Shown: in pieces, positions 43,612 through 53,101 of the stretch | Numbering within the stretch: the stretch's first letter is position 1 | How the letters are laid out: each line of letters opens with the position of its first letter | Assembly: GCA_028689655.1 (NCBI GenBank) | Contig: JAQVCT010000003.1 | Location: forward strand, 1 to 64,000 | DNA length: 64,000 bases | From: Lachnospiraceae bacterium | Lineage (GTDB): Bacteria > Bacillota > Clostridia > Lachnospirales > Lachnospiraceae | Direction of reading: 5' to 3' | Translations under genes and position numbers: made by a program | The notes under the pieces: model-generated | Told to the model about the DNA's origin: nothing | Databases searched by the model: none | What the model saw: the letters and a program-made list of their open reading frames with translations, nothing else

Positions 43612-44550
43612 TTATTTTCCCAGCGCCTGCGCAATGTCAGCGATCATGTCCTCCACCGCTTTTCTGGAAGCATCCCCATAGTTCTCTGCTCCGAAGGAAG
43701 CATAATTCTCATTCTGATATGCAGCGATGATTCCTCTGGAAGAATTTACAATTGCTCCAAGTCCATCCTCATTAAAGAAGTGAACCAGATCTGCCCCTTT
43801 ACCACCCTGTGCGCCATATCCGGGCACTAGAATATAGGCTTTTGGCATTAATTTGCGAAGTACTTTTCCCATCTCGGGATAAGTAGCTCCCACAACAGCT
43901 CCCACATAACTGTAGGAATCCCCCATACAGGTGCTGCCCCATTTTGCCACCTGTTCTCCCACGATCTCGTACAGCGGTCTTTCTGTTCCATCCTCCAGGC
44001 ATACATGGCGATCCTGGAACTCCCCACTGCTGGGATTGGAGGTCTTCACCAATACGAAGATTCCCTTTTTCTCTTCCTTACACACATCTATAAAAGGATT
44101 CACGCCGTCCGATCCAAGATAAGGGTTCACCGTGGCAAAGTCTTCGTCAAATCCATAATAAGACCTGGAACCCACCTGTACTTTTCCAAGATGTCCCACT
44201 GCATAGGCTGATGAGGTAGAACCAATATCCCCGCGCTTGATATCTCCGATGACCACCAGATCTTTTGACTTGCAGTAGTCAACGGTCTTCTTAAATGCCA
44301 TAAGTCCCGGGATACCGAACTGCTCATACATGGCGATCTGTGGCTTTACTGCCGGGATCAGATCATACGTCGCATCCACGATTCCTTTATTAAACTGCCA
44401 GATTGCTTCCGCTGCACCCTCCAGGGTCTCTCCAAATTCTCCATATGCCTTCGCCTGTATCTGCTCCGGAATATATTTTAACATAGGGTCTAAGCCTACT
44501 ACGATAGGCGCGTTGGTCTTCTGAATCTTCTGTACTAATTGATTGATCAT
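43612..44550 (-). CDS. pyrF: Orotidine 5'-phosphate decarboxylase, type 2
   Basis: A 312-aa type 2 OMP decarboxylase, longer than the ~240-aa type 1 form. The catalytic tetrad region is VVIGDIKRGDIGSTSSAY (Lys and Asp), and VGLDPMLKYIP at the start and VPGYGAQGGKGAD near the end fit the group. It makes UMP from OMP, the step after PyrE. It is transcribed alone, from AAAGG before the ATG to a strong terminator. Confidence 0.95.
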   Translation of the reverse strand: MINQLVQKIQKTNAPIVVGLDPMLKYIPEQIQAKAYGEFGETLEGAAEAIWQFNKGIVDATYDLIPAVKPQIAMYEQFGIPGLMAFKKTVDYCKSKDLVVIGDIKRGDIGSTSSAYAVGHLGKVQVGSRSYYGFDEDFATVNPYLGSDGVNPFIDVCKEEKKGIFVLVKTSNPSSGEFQDRHVCLEDGTERPLYEIVGEQVAKWGSTCMGDSYSYVGAVVGATYPEMGKVLRKLMPKAYILVPGYGAQGGKGADLVHFFNEDGLGAIVNSSRGIIAAYQNENYASFGAENYGDASRKAVEDMIADIAQALGK

Positions 44551-44685
44551 GTTATTCTACCTTTCTGTATGAGATAAATTTATTATTTCGCGACTTGGGC
44601 ATATTAACACATAGTCTCACGTGCAAGCACTTCGATTATCATTCCACCCACCTGACTCTGCTTTATCCCGTACATTATCCCATAA

Positions 44686-45471
44686 TTAGTCCTGGGTTTC
44701 AACCGATTTTTCACGTTCTGCTACCCATTTTGCGATATGTTCCATCCTGATGGAGAGTTTTCCGCCATAGAGTTTCAGGGGAACTTCACCTTCCAATCCG
44801 TAAATGGTCGGCATCAGATCCTCCTCGAAGAAGTAGGCTAACAGCTTTTTCTTATCCGGATCTACGATCCAGTACTCCTTTACACCGGCATTCTCATACT
44901 TGTCCAGCTTTTTCAGGCAATCTTTCCTGCGGGTGGATGGAGATAGCACTTCCATGACGAACTCCGGTGCACCGTAAATATTCTTGTTATTCATCTTATC
45001 CCTGTCGCACAGAATGATCACATCCGGCTGTACCATGGTCTTCTCATCACAGTCCAGCTGTACATCAATGGGTGAGATAAATGGGATACAGTCCCCGCCC
45101 TCATCCAGAATGAAGTTGGCAATCTGACGATGTACTTCTCCAGCAATGAGTTGATGCAGGGGAACCGGTGCCGTCATATCATAAAAATATCCATCGATCA
45201 GTTCCACCCTCTGCTCATCGGGTATCTGATAGTAATCTTCTATGGTATAGCTGCCCTGGCGATCTACATCGTAGGCATAAGCTGCCTCCCTGACCTGGTC
45301 GGGCTCCATAAATATGTCTTCCAGTGCTTTTAACGTATCATACCGGGGACTTTCCGTCTCCCCATTGAATATTTTCTGTATCGTCCCAAGAGGAACCCCG
45401 GAAAGTTCCGACATCTTTACATACGTATAGCCTTTCTCTTTTTTACAACGCTTCATCTCTTCCAGATTCAT
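44686..45471 (-). CDS. HTH plus Uma2-type PD-(D/E)XK nuclease-like protein
   Basis: A 261-aa fusion. Residues about 1-60 form an XRE-like helix-turn-helix (YTYVKMSELSGVPLGTIQKIFNGE). Residues about 75-255 form a Uma2 (DUF820) domain of restriction-nuclease fold, with VQPDVIILCD, PEFVMEVLSPST and DKYENAGVKEYWIVDP giving the Asp, Glu and Lys pattern. Uma2 proteins are widespread and mostly uncharacterised; the DNA-binding domain at the front suggests sequence-directed action or autoregulation. GGAGG lies seven bases before the ATG. It stands alone between pyrF and the HD-GYP gene. Confidence 0.8.
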   Translation of the reverse strand: MNLEEMKRCKKEKGYTYVKMSELSGVPLGTIQKIFNGETESPRYDTLKALEDIFMEPDQVREAAYAYDVDRQGSYTIEDYYQIPDEQRVELIDGYFYDMTAPVPLHQLIAGEVHRQIANFILDEGGDCIPFISPIDVQLDCDEKTMVQPDVIILCDRDKMNNKNIYGAPEFVMEVLSPSTRRKDCLKKLDKYENAGVKEYWIVDPDKKKLLAYFFEEDLMPTIYGLEGEVPLKLYGGKLSIRMEHIAKWVAEREKSVETQD

Positions 45472-45640
45472 ACTCTGCCCTCCACTATAATAGTATTATT
45501 CTATGGTTCCTGCCACTCCTGATGCTTATTTATAGTATAGTGCATGCACGCCTCAGTGTCAACCGTTTTTCCACCGTTTTGTAACCGTTTTATTTCCATT
45601 TAAATTCTTTTCCAATCATTTTATGTCCGTTTTATTTCCT

Positions 45641-46855
45641 CTAGCTGACCGTACCGAATACTGTATGTAAGTCCGAGACGATGGAGCCGTCGATAAATCC
45701 GTTCTCTACCATGTCGTGCAATATGTTCATGCTGGCCTCATGGGACATCCCTTCTTTGTAGGGACGGTCTTCTGTCAACGCCTGATAGATGTCAATGCAT
45801 GCCATAAGACGCTCCATATGACCAAGCTCCGACGCCGTTTTTCCAAAGGGATAACCCTTGCCATTAAGCTTTTCATGATGCAGAGACGCCCATGAGGTAA
45901 TGTCCTCCAGACCATGTACCTTTCTCAGAATATCATAGGTATAAAATGCATGATTCTGGATATGTTTGAATTCCTCCTCCGTGAGCTTCGCAGGCTTTTC
46001 CAACACATCTCTGTCCACCACCAGTTTCCCGATATCATGCATTGCCCCCGCAAAATACAGCTTAATACAGATCTGTGGATCATACCCATAGAAATGACCC
46101 ATCTGCTCCGCTTTTGCCGCGATTCCAAGAGAATGATGCATGGTAAAATTGGATTTATAATCGATGATTCTGGCAAATACCGTTGCGAAAGCTTTGATCT
46201 GCGCATCTGTATATTCCCGCTCATCAAAGGGAATCTGTTCCGCCAGCAGCACATCGATCTTCGCTCCCTCCATATCCTGCATCATCTGCAGTGATGCGAT
46301 CTTCCGGAAGCTTTCCACACAAGGCCTGGAAAACAGCACATCCTCATTTTCTCTCACAAATCGTAATAATTTTTCGTATTTTTTCTGATCCACAAAGCTC
46401 AGATCCAGATACGCATCGATATGATCTGCCATATGAATCAGCTGTGCCATCATGGGCGTATCCACTGCCATCTTCCCGAATGCCCCTGTGCCGTCCGCAT
46501 TCTCATGATGGTACAGTACCACATTTTCTACGTTGGTGTGAAATGGAATGTCCTTTACATTCCGTTCACCCAGAGAACAATGTTGTCCCTTTGTATCCAA
46601 CTCTTCATTATCATGTACATCAATTCCCTTCTGATACTCCTCCTGTACGAACTCTGTTAATGCATTATCATGCAATACCGCACATGCTGCCAGATCCACC
46701 AGTTCCATATCACTCATACCCATCTCTTTACCCAATAGTACCGACAGATACGCCACCCTTTTGGAGTGATAGGTCGTAACGCCCAGTAAATCATGCTCCA
46801 CACAATCCAATGCATAAGAAATCGAACCCAATAAATCACTAAAACTTAATTTCAT
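45641..46855 (-). CDS. Tandem HD domain protein, C-terminal HD-GYP
   Basis: A 404-aa soluble protein with two HD units. The C-terminal one (about 215-390) is a good HD-GYP domain with HDIGK and HHEKLNGKGYPFG, the set needed to hydrolyse cyclic-di-GMP. The N-terminal one (about 10-185) has a recognisable HD (VLHDNA) and HHENADGTGAFG, a variant lacking the final Tyr-Pro. It has no membrane segment or receiver domain, so the N-terminal unit may be a regulatory copy. It could oppose the GGDEF proteins elsewhere in the window. GGAGG precedes the ATG. Confidence 0.85.
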   Translation of the reverse strand: MKLSFSDLLGSISYALDCVEHDLLGVTTYHSKRVAYLSVLLGKEMGMSDMELVDLAACAVLHDNALTEFVQEEYQKGIDVHDNEELDTKGQHCSLGERNVKDIPFHTNVENVVLYHHENADGTGAFGKMAVDTPMMAQLIHMADHIDAYLDLSFVDQKKYEKLLRFVRENEDVLFSRPCVESFRKIASLQMMQDMEGAKIDVLLAEQIPFDEREYTDAQIKAFATVFARIIDYKSNFTMHHSLGIAAKAEQMGHFYGYDPQICIKLYFAGAMHDIGKLVVDRDVLEKPAKLTEEEFKHIQNHAFYTYDILRKVHGLEDITSWASLHHEKLNGKGYPFGKTASELGHMERLMACIDIYQALTEDRPYKEGMSHEASMNILHDMVENGFIDGSIVSDLHTVFGTVS

Positions 46856-46904
46856 CCCCTGCCTCCAAGCTGCTACATTCTGCTATTTATTTTGACTCGT
46901 AATT

Positions 46905-47693
46905 TTATCTCACAATATCATATCTTTTTCTCTGTTGTATCCGATTCTGCTTTTCAACGTTCCGCCTGATCTCTTCCATGCGCAGATCCAGTTTCGCGCT
47001 GTCATCTGCACATTGTTTTAACTGCCTAGACAGCTCTTCCACATCATCCCCAAGATTCTTCTTATACTTCAACTTGTGTTCCAGACTTGCCCAGAAATCC
47101 ATGGCTATGGTACGGAACTGCACTTCCACCTTCATCATTCTCTTCTCATGTGCCAGGAAAATCGGTATCTCTATGATGAGATGCAGACTTCGATATCCGC
47201 TTTCTTTGGGATTCTGAATATAATCCTTCCGCTGGATCAGTATGATATCATCCTGACGTAGAAAATAATCTGCTATCTCATAGATATCCTCCGGAAACCC
47301 ACAGATCACTCTTACTCCTGCCACATCAAAAATATTCTGTTCTATGGCGTCTATGGAAAAAGGGATTTCCTTCCGATTCAGCTTTTCGATAATACTCAGC
47401 GGGCTCTTTAACCTGGTCTTTATGGTCTCTATGGGATTCTTATCGTATTGCAGAGAAAATTCATTGTTCAGTACCTTGAACTTGGTCTCCACCTCCATGA
47501 TCGCACATTGATAATATGCCATGAGCCTTTGAAACGGTGCACCCTGTTTCTCCACCATCTGCATGGCTTCACTCTGGGTAAATTCCCTCATGATCTTATC
47601 TTTGATCACCTGTGGAATAACCATATTTTCCGATATTTTTTTATTTTTGCTCTTTCTCAATTTTTGTAACATTTTTCTTACTTCATGATTCAT
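46905..47693 (-). CDS. Small alarmone synthetase (RelQ/YjbM-like)
   Basis: A 262-aa protein with only the RelA/SpoT synthetase domain (about 90-235): VAGVRVICGFPEDIYEIADYF, ESGYRSLHLI and VEVQFRTIAMDFWASLEHKLKYKK mark the catalytic Asp, substrate-binding and Glu motifs. No hydrolase HD or regulatory TGS/ACT domain is present, so it makes (p)ppGpp (or pGpp) only. The N-terminal 60 residues are basic and longer than in RelQ. AAGGATATAAA precedes the ATG. It sits just upstream of the HD-GYP gene in the same direction with a 49-base gap and may be co-transcribed. Confidence 0.9.
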   Translation of the reverse strand: MNHEVRKMLQKLRKSKNKKISENMVIPQVIKDKIMREFTQSEAMQMVEKQGAPFQRLMAYYQCAIMEVETKFKVLNNEFSLQYDKNPIETIKTRLKSPLSIIEKLNRKEIPFSIDAIEQNIFDVAGVRVICGFPEDIYEIADYFLRQDDIILIQRKDYIQNPKESGYRSLHLIIEIPIFLAHEKRMMKVEVQFRTIAMDFWASLEHKLKYKKNLGDDVEELSRQLKQCADDSAKLDLRMEEIRRNVEKQNRIQQRKRYDIVR

Positions 47694-47849
47694 TTTATAT
47701 CCTTCTTTATTCCTGTTTATCCTTCATCATCTCACACATATTCGTGCTATCTTTATCCATTCTATTATAGTTTTGCAACATTCTATGTTTTTTTAAACCA
47801 TTCTTAGTTTACCAAACATTCCCTCTTTATACAATGAACGGAACATTAA

Positions 47850-47891
47850 AAAAGTGTGAAATAACCCACCACAAAGTTATTTCACACTTTT
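47850..47891. terminator. Terminator upstream of the alarmone synthetase gene
   Basis: AAAAGTGTGAAATAAC and GTTATTTCACACTTTT form a perfect 16-base stem with a ten-base loop. It ends the 68-aa coiled-coil gene on the minus strand and insulates the alarmone synthetase gene from it. Confidence 0.8.
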
Positions 47892-47935
47892 CCTGCTGAT
47901 TACATTCAGATACTAATTTTCCAGTAAATGCAACC

Positions 47936-48142
47936 TTACCCTTGTCCCTTCCAATTCTCCAGGGATAATTGATACAAATACGCAACTTTACTACTCATAT
48001 CTGTAATGCTCTCTTTCATATTCACGATATCTTCTCTCGTTTCCTGTAATCTTTTATGGTCAACTTCCTGTATCTGTTTCATATTTTTCAATGTTGAAAG
48101 TATTTCCAGAGTTAATTTTCCATTAAGTTCTGCCTGTTCCAT
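47936..48142 (-). CDS. Small coiled-coil hypothetical protein, 68 aa
   Basis: About 68 aa beginning MEQAELNGKLTLEILSTLKNMKQ, helical throughout with heptad-like hydrophobic spacing, ending WKGQG. AGAGG eight bases before the ATG at 48142 decides the start; the 26 extra codons of the longer frame are not supported. It starts about 90 bases after the GH127 stop and shares its direction, and ends at a strong terminator. No domain recognised. Confidence 0.55.
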   Translation of the reverse strand: MEQAELNGKLTLEILSTLKNMKQIQEVDHKRLQETREDIVNMKESITDMSSKVAYLYQLSLENWKGQG

Positions 48143-48232
48143 AATGCTACCTCTTTCTAAATGCCTTCTCCTGACATGAATTAAGCATAGCAAATCTATT
48201 ACTGAAAAACAATTGGACAATTTTACCGAAAA

Positions 48233-50242
48233 TTACAATCGTTCCTTTATCCAGACACACATCTCACCCTCACCCCGGTTATTCCAGTAAGGATAGGGAA
48301 TCAGCTTTAATTCCGTGTCTGTGAGGGTCACAGGCTTTGTTCCGTAGAGTTCGGACTCTGACCATTGGGACTGTTCCACCCGTTTTCCATGGGCTTTGAT
48401 GGTGACGACGCCACCGAAAAGCTCCGGTTCATAAGTCTCCGTGAGCGGCTGTTTCGTATCCACATAGAGGGCTTCCAAATTAGCTCCGTTATCCACCTCC
48501 TCCAGAGCATACACCAATGGTCCTCTCATCACGCAGACCCTTCCTGCATCTGCACGGACATTGGGATTGGCCCTCACGAAAGTGGCTGGTGCATCAAATG
48601 TAATCTGCAAAGTCTTGCCTGCCACATCTTCCAGAATATGTGCGTAGCCCTTCTCTATGCTGCAGGCTACTCTTCTCCCCAAAATCTGCGCATCTTTCCC
48701 TGACTTCTGTCCCTCCCCGATCACTTCCTCGGTACAGACGATCTGATAATTCTTACCATAGGATGGCACACGAATCCATAATCCAGGCAATGCTGTTTCC
48801 CCTGTCACCTGCAAGATAAAAGAGTGCTCCTGTGGGAATCTTGACTTGATTCGCATGAGATAAATCTCTCCGCCCAGACGAAGCTCACAGTCATTTTCGA
48901 TGAAAAGGTTCACACAAACGCCCTCTTCATTTACTGCATAGATATACTGACCCAGAGATGCCAGTGTTCTGGCAATATTGGGTGGACAGCACGCCACACC
49001 GAACCATTTCTGGCGAATGGACTTTACATGTTCCCTGGAAGTCTTTTCCAGACAGTTATCCGGCCATACCTCCAGCGGATTCACATAGAAGAAACTCTTC
49101 CCATCCAATGCGATACCTGCCAGCATTGTATTATAAAGTGCCCGTTCCACCACATCCACATACTTGGCATCACGGGTGATCTGTGCCATACGCATGCCAA
49201 ATAATGCCAGTCCGATGGAAGCACAGGTCTCAGAATAATTGCAGTCATTGGGCAGATCGTAATCCGTGGTAAAGCGCTCCAGCAATCCCGAGGAACCTAT
49301 ACTGCCTGTAACATACATTCGCTTCTGCACTATATTATTCCACAAATCCTCACAGGCACTGAACAATCCCTGTGCCTTATATTCATATGCCAGATCTGCC
49401 ATGGCACAGTAGAGATAGACTGCACGCACTGCATGTCCCTCCGCTGTTTTCTGCTCCCGAACGGGCAGGTGCGACTGGGAATACAGTGGCAGATATCCTT
49501 CAAATTCAGGGAAAATCTTCTTATATCCCGGTTGTTTTCGTTCCTCCAGAAAATAATTAGGCTCTCCACCCCGCATATCCACAAAGTATTTGGCAGTTTC
49601 CAGATAGCTTTTCCTGCCTGTGACATAATATAGCCGAATCAATGCCAGCTCGATTTCCGGATGTCCCGGATACCCCTGTAGCTTCTTATCTTTTCCAAAG
49701 GTATCGCAGATCAGATCTGCGAACCGACTCATGATCTCCACGAATTTGCGTTTTCCTGTTCCATAATAATAGGCAACTGCCGCCTCCATGAGATGTCCAG
49801 CCGTGTACAGTTCATGCCCTTCCGTGAGATTGCTCCATCTGCCCTCCGGCTCCCGGATGGTAAAATAAGTATTAATATAGCCATCCGGCTGCTGTGCCCT
49901 GCCGATCAGATTGATCACTTCGTCCGCTGTTCTCTCCAGTTCCTTATCCGGGTGCCCGGCAAGACTGCACCCCACTGCCTCAAGCCACTTTGCCACATCC
50001 GTATCCTGAAATACCGCACCATAGAAATCACCCTTGGAATCCCCCGCAGCAATTTTGAAATTCTCAATACAGTGACTGGATTCCGCATCCGGAATATTGT
50101 CATTCATAGCATCCCATTGGTAAGGAATAATGGCATGCTCCACAAGATCAATATGCTTTTTCCAAAATTTGTCACCGATCCTGATGAAATTCAAAGGTAC
50201 TGAATTCATTCTCTTTTTCAACATCTGATCACCTTCCCCCAT
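48233..50242 (-). CDS. GH127 beta-L-arabinofuranosidase family protein
   Basis: A 669-aa DUF1680/GH127 enzyme. The zinc and nucleophile residues known from bifidobacterial HypBA1 appear in order: YSETCAS (Glu and Cys, about 335-340) and GVACCPPN (adjacent Cys pair, about 417-418). The fold is an (alpha/alpha)6 barrel followed by beta domains. Such enzymes release L-arabinofuranose from hydroxyproline-linked or other plant arabinans. No signal peptide, so it acts on imported oligosaccharides. The start may be Met7 at 50224, because the AGGAGG before 50242 is close; both keep the domain. It is preceded by a terminator that separates it from the aldo/keto reductase. Confidence 0.88.
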   Translation of the reverse strand: MGEGDQMLKKRMNSVPLNFIRIGDKFWKKHIDLVEHAIIPYQWDAMNDNIPDAESSHCIENFKIAAGDSKGDFYGAVFQDTDVAKWLEAVGCSLAGHPDKELERTADEVINLIGRAQQPDGYINTYFTIREPEGRWSNLTEGHELYTAGHLMEAAVAYYYGTGKRKFVEIMSRFADLICDTFGKDKKLQGYPGHPEIELALIRLYYVTGRKSYLETAKYFVDMRGGEPNYFLEERKQPGYKKIFPEFEGYLPLYSQSHLPVREQKTAEGHAVRAVYLYCAMADLAYEYKAQGLFSACEDLWNNIVQKRMYVTGSIGSSGLLERFTTDYDLPNDCNYSETCASIGLALFGMRMAQITRDAKYVDVVERALYNTMLAGIALDGKSFFYVNPLEVWPDNCLEKTSREHVKSIRQKWFGVACCPPNIARTLASLGQYIYAVNEEGVCVNLFIENDCELRLGGEIYLMRIKSRFPQEHSFILQVTGETALPGLWIRVPSYGKNYQIVCTEEVIGEGQKSGKDAQILGRRVACSIEKGYAHILEDVAGKTLQITFDAPATFVRANPNVRADAGRVCVMRGPLVYALEEVDNGANLEALYVDTKQPLTETYEPELFGGVVTIKAHGKRVEQSQWSESELYGTKPVTLTDTELKLIPYPYWNNRGEGEMCVWIKERL

Positions 50243-50321
50243 AGCTCCTCCTTCTATTTCCAGTGTACGTCAATTCCTTCATTGATATTATCATACTAAA
50301 TACTGCTGTGAAATTCTATAA

Positions 50322-50355
50322 CAAGGGTTCCCCATCCGTCGACAGGGAACCCTTG
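50322..50355 (-). terminator. Terminator after the aldo/keto reductase gene
   Basis: CAAGGGTTCCC and GGGAACCCTTG make a perfect 11-base stem with a 12-base loop, followed on the minus strand by TTATAGAATTTC. It ends the sensor-reductase operon before the GH127 gene. Confidence 0.75.
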
Positions 50356-50383
50356 CTATCATCTCTTATATAAATGCTATTTA

Positions 50384-51268
50384 CTATATCTCATTTTTGC
50401 CTTCACTTGTGGCTGTGGGGACCGCGAAGTCCGGATGTTCACCCAGCCACAGATTCTGCGGCATACAGGTAAGTATCCACATATCTTCCTCTGAGATATC
50501 AAATCCGAACACATCCTGGTTCTGTTTCATTCGCTCCATGGTGGATGCCTTCGGCAGAGGAATAATCCCTTTTTGTATCAGGAACCGCAGGCATAACTGT
50601 GCCACACTGACATGATATTTCTCCGCCAGCGACATCATATACGGATTTGTCAGCAATGCACTTCTGCCGATAGGACTCCATGCCTGTACCTGAATATTAT
50701 TTGCTTTGCAGTAAGCGACTGCTGCCTCCTGGGAATATCCCGGGTGGATTTCCAATTGATCTACCACGGGCTTAATCTTAGCGTTGTGCATCAGCACTTC
50801 TATATGATGTGGCAGGAAATTGCTGAGTCCTAATCCTCTTACTTTTCCTGTATCGTAGAGCTCTTCCATGGCAAGCCATGTCATGGTAAGCCGCTTTTTC
50901 CACTCTGTATCATCCTCCGATTTTCTGGGCCAGTGAATGAGATACAGATCCAGATAATCCATCTGCAATCGCTCCAGGGATGCTGCAAAGGCTTTCTTTA
51001 CTTCCTCATACCCCATCTCATCAATCCAGACCTTGGATACAATGAAAAATTCTTCTCTTGGAATACCACTTTCCCTGATGGCAGCACCGAGATCACGCTC
51101 TGTTCCATAGAGGGACGCCGTATCAAAATACCGATAGCCTGCTTTTATGGCAGTTCCGATAATTTCTCTGTTATCCCCATCCTTTGCGTTATATGTACCA
51201 AATCCCATACACGGAATCTGAAGTCCATTATTTAATTGATAACAATCTTTATAATTTATCATTTTCAT
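50384..51268 (-). CDS. Aldo/keto reductase
   Basis: A 294-aa NADPH-dependent reductase with the (beta/alpha)8 fold. Catalytic residues are visible: Asp and Tyr in YRYFDTASLYGTE, Lys in FIVSKVWI and His in YLIHWP. The sequence GLGLSNFLPHHIEVL and the C-terminal PLPKASTMERMKQN fit the 2,5-diketo-gluconate reductase-like branch. Substrate not predictable. It overlaps the end of the GGDEF sensor gene by four bases (ATGA), so it is made together with that sensor, an uncommon pairing. Confidence 0.92.
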   Translation of the reverse strand: MKMINYKDCYQLNNGLQIPCMGFGTYNAKDGDNREIIGTAIKAGYRYFDTASLYGTERDLGAAIRESGIPREEFFIVSKVWIDEMGYEEVKKAFAASLERLQMDYLDLYLIHWPRKSEDDTEWKKRLTMTWLAMEELYDTGKVRGLGLSNFLPHHIEVLMHNAKIKPVVDQLEIHPGYSQEAAVAYCKANNIQVQAWSPIGRSALLTNPYMMSLAEKYHVSVAQLCLRFLIQKGIIPLPKASTMERMKQNQDVFGFDISEEDMWILTCMPQNLWLGEHPDFAVPTATSEGKNEI

Positions 51269-52977
51269 AGATTTCCACTCCTTTTTCTCTCATATACTAC
51301 TTCATCACAGCTGCTATCATAAAAGGCGATGCCGCCTTTTCCATTATTTTTCACCTTGTACATCGCTGCATCTGCGGAAGCGACCAGTTGAGATACCGTC
51401 TCACCATCCTGTGGATGCATGGAAAGTCCAATACTGCTATGCATAAAATACTTTTCCTTTTCTAATATATAGGGCTTTTTAAAGGAAAACTGGATCTCTT
51501 TCGCATAAGCCTCCACTACATCCGGATTCTTCGAATCGATGATGGCTGTGAATTCATCCCCTGCCAGACGGTATGCCTGAAAGTTCTCATCATTCAGACA
51601 CTTCAGTCTGCTGGCAAGCTCTTTCAATACCACGTCGCCGTTATTGTGTCCCAGGGAATCATTAATGTTTTTAAAATTATCCAGATCCATCAGGAGGATT
51701 CCAAATTCTTCATGATTTTTAATTCGCTTCTCCGCTTCCTCCATGAATACACGACGGTTGAACAGGCTTGTCATCACGTCATAACGTGATGCCTCCTCCA
51801 ATGTCTCCTTGATTTTCTCCAACGCTCCATTTAATTTGCGACGACGGATATTATCGAAGATCATAATGCACAGTAATGCACCTAATACTACAATGACCCA
51901 AAATACGATTTTGACGACCTTACTGTTTCGTGTCAAAAAGTTCTCCTCCATATTTACGATCTCTATATTGGATGGAAGATTCTTTTTAGTAATTTCGTAT
52001 TTTTTCATCTGTATCTCATCAAAGCAAAAATACTTTGGTGTGTTTTTCAACATGGCAATGGAATCTGTCTCTGCGCCCTGTAATATCTGCTCTGCCATTT
52101 TACCTGCCTGGTAGCCCATCTTCCTATGGGATACCAGTTCTCCACCCAGTATTCCATGCCCTACACCATTGGAAACGATACTAAAAATCGGAATCGCTGC
52201 TACATCCGTTATCATCTCTACAGAACTCGTACTGCTGTAAACATTGCCCTCTCCATCCTCCGTACACATAATGTACAGCAGTATACTGGATTCATCCAAT
52301 GAGGATACCCGCTGGATCAGTTCCTCCTGGGTACATGTAGACGCATTGACCTCCTGGAACTCCAGGGCAGGAAACTTTTTAGCTGTCTCATAATATTCTT
52401 TCCGCGATGCTTCCCCCGTAATGGTATCATCCAAAATCGCCACCAGCTTCGTTGCCTTAGGATACAGTTTCTGAGCCAGTGCAATGGTGTTCTGATAGGA
52501 AAGATTTTCAACAACGCCTGTCACATTTTCATGATGCTCCACTTCCAATGCTTTTTCTGCATCATTCACACCCTCGAACACAATGGGAATATCTGGAAAT
52601 AGTTCCTCCTGATACGTCATGGCAAAGTTAAATGCATCATCATCCCCTACAATGACCACATCGTAATCCGCTGTGGCACGGAGATATTCTTTTATACTCT
52701 CATAAAACAGTTCTCTGGTCTCCGGTGTATTTGCATTCTTTACATCCATGAACTTATAATCCAGGATTACCTTATCCGGTAATGCCTCCTTGATTCCTTC
52801 CATTTGTTCCGGAACAGTCTCCCATGCATACGAATAAGAGCTAATAAATAACACTCTGCCCGCTATCTGCTGATCCTCTTCTGGACTTTCTGCAAATACA
52901 GTGCTGCTAAGTATGATACACAGCCCAAAAACGCATAAGAACATATTCGCTATTTTTTCTGCTCTTCTACGCACCAT
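51265..52977 (-). CDS. Diguanylate cyclase with extracellular ABC-type binding sensor
   Basis: A membrane protein of about 570 aa. After a signal segment there is an extracellular domain (about 30-340) with the ABC_sub_bind (PF04392-like) pattern RVLFISSYSYAWETVPEQMEGI, then one transmembrane helix (about 355-377), a short coiled linker and a GGDEF domain with DVMTSLFNRRVF, DLDNFKNINDSLGHNNGD and the active loop LAGDEF (Ala for the first Gly, usually tolerated). It should make cyclic-di-GMP in response to a bound solute. The ATG at 52977 follows AAAGG by ten bases; a TTG six codons upstream is less likely. It is co-translated with the aldo/keto reductase by a four-base overlap. Confidence 0.88.
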   Translation of the reverse strand: MVRRRAEKIANMFLCVFGLCIILSSTVFAESPEEDQQIAGRVLFISSYSYAWETVPEQMEGIKEALPDKVILDYKFMDVKNANTPETRELFYESIKEYLRATADYDVVIVGDDDAFNFAMTYQEELFPDIPIVFEGVNDAEKALEVEHHENVTGVVENLSYQNTIALAQKLYPKATKLVAILDDTITGEASRKEYYETAKKFPALEFQEVNASTCTQEELIQRVSSLDESSILLYIMCTEDGEGNVYSSTSSVEMITDVAAIPIFSIVSNGVGHGILGGELVSHRKMGYQAGKMAEQILQGAETDSIAMLKNTPKYFCFDEIQMKKYEITKKNLPSNIEIVNMEENFLTRNSKVVKIVFWVIVVLGALLCIMIFDNIRRRKLNGALEKIKETLEEASRYDVMTSLFNRRVFMEEAEKRIKNHEEFGILLMDLDNFKNINDSLGHNNGDVVLKELASRLKCLNDENFQAYRLAGDEFTAIIDSKNPDVVEAYAKEIQFSFKKPYILEKEKYFMHSSIGLSMHPQDGETVSQLVASADAAMYKVKNNGKGGIAFYDSSCDEVVYERKRSGNL

Positions 52978-53101
52978 TTTTTCAACGCCTTTCAAACATA
53001 ATCTATTAAAAATAATAGCATATTATGTTCAATTTGTATCACATATTTTACATTTTTCTGTATTTTTGTGCAAACATTTATATATTTCATTCATTTATAT
53101 C

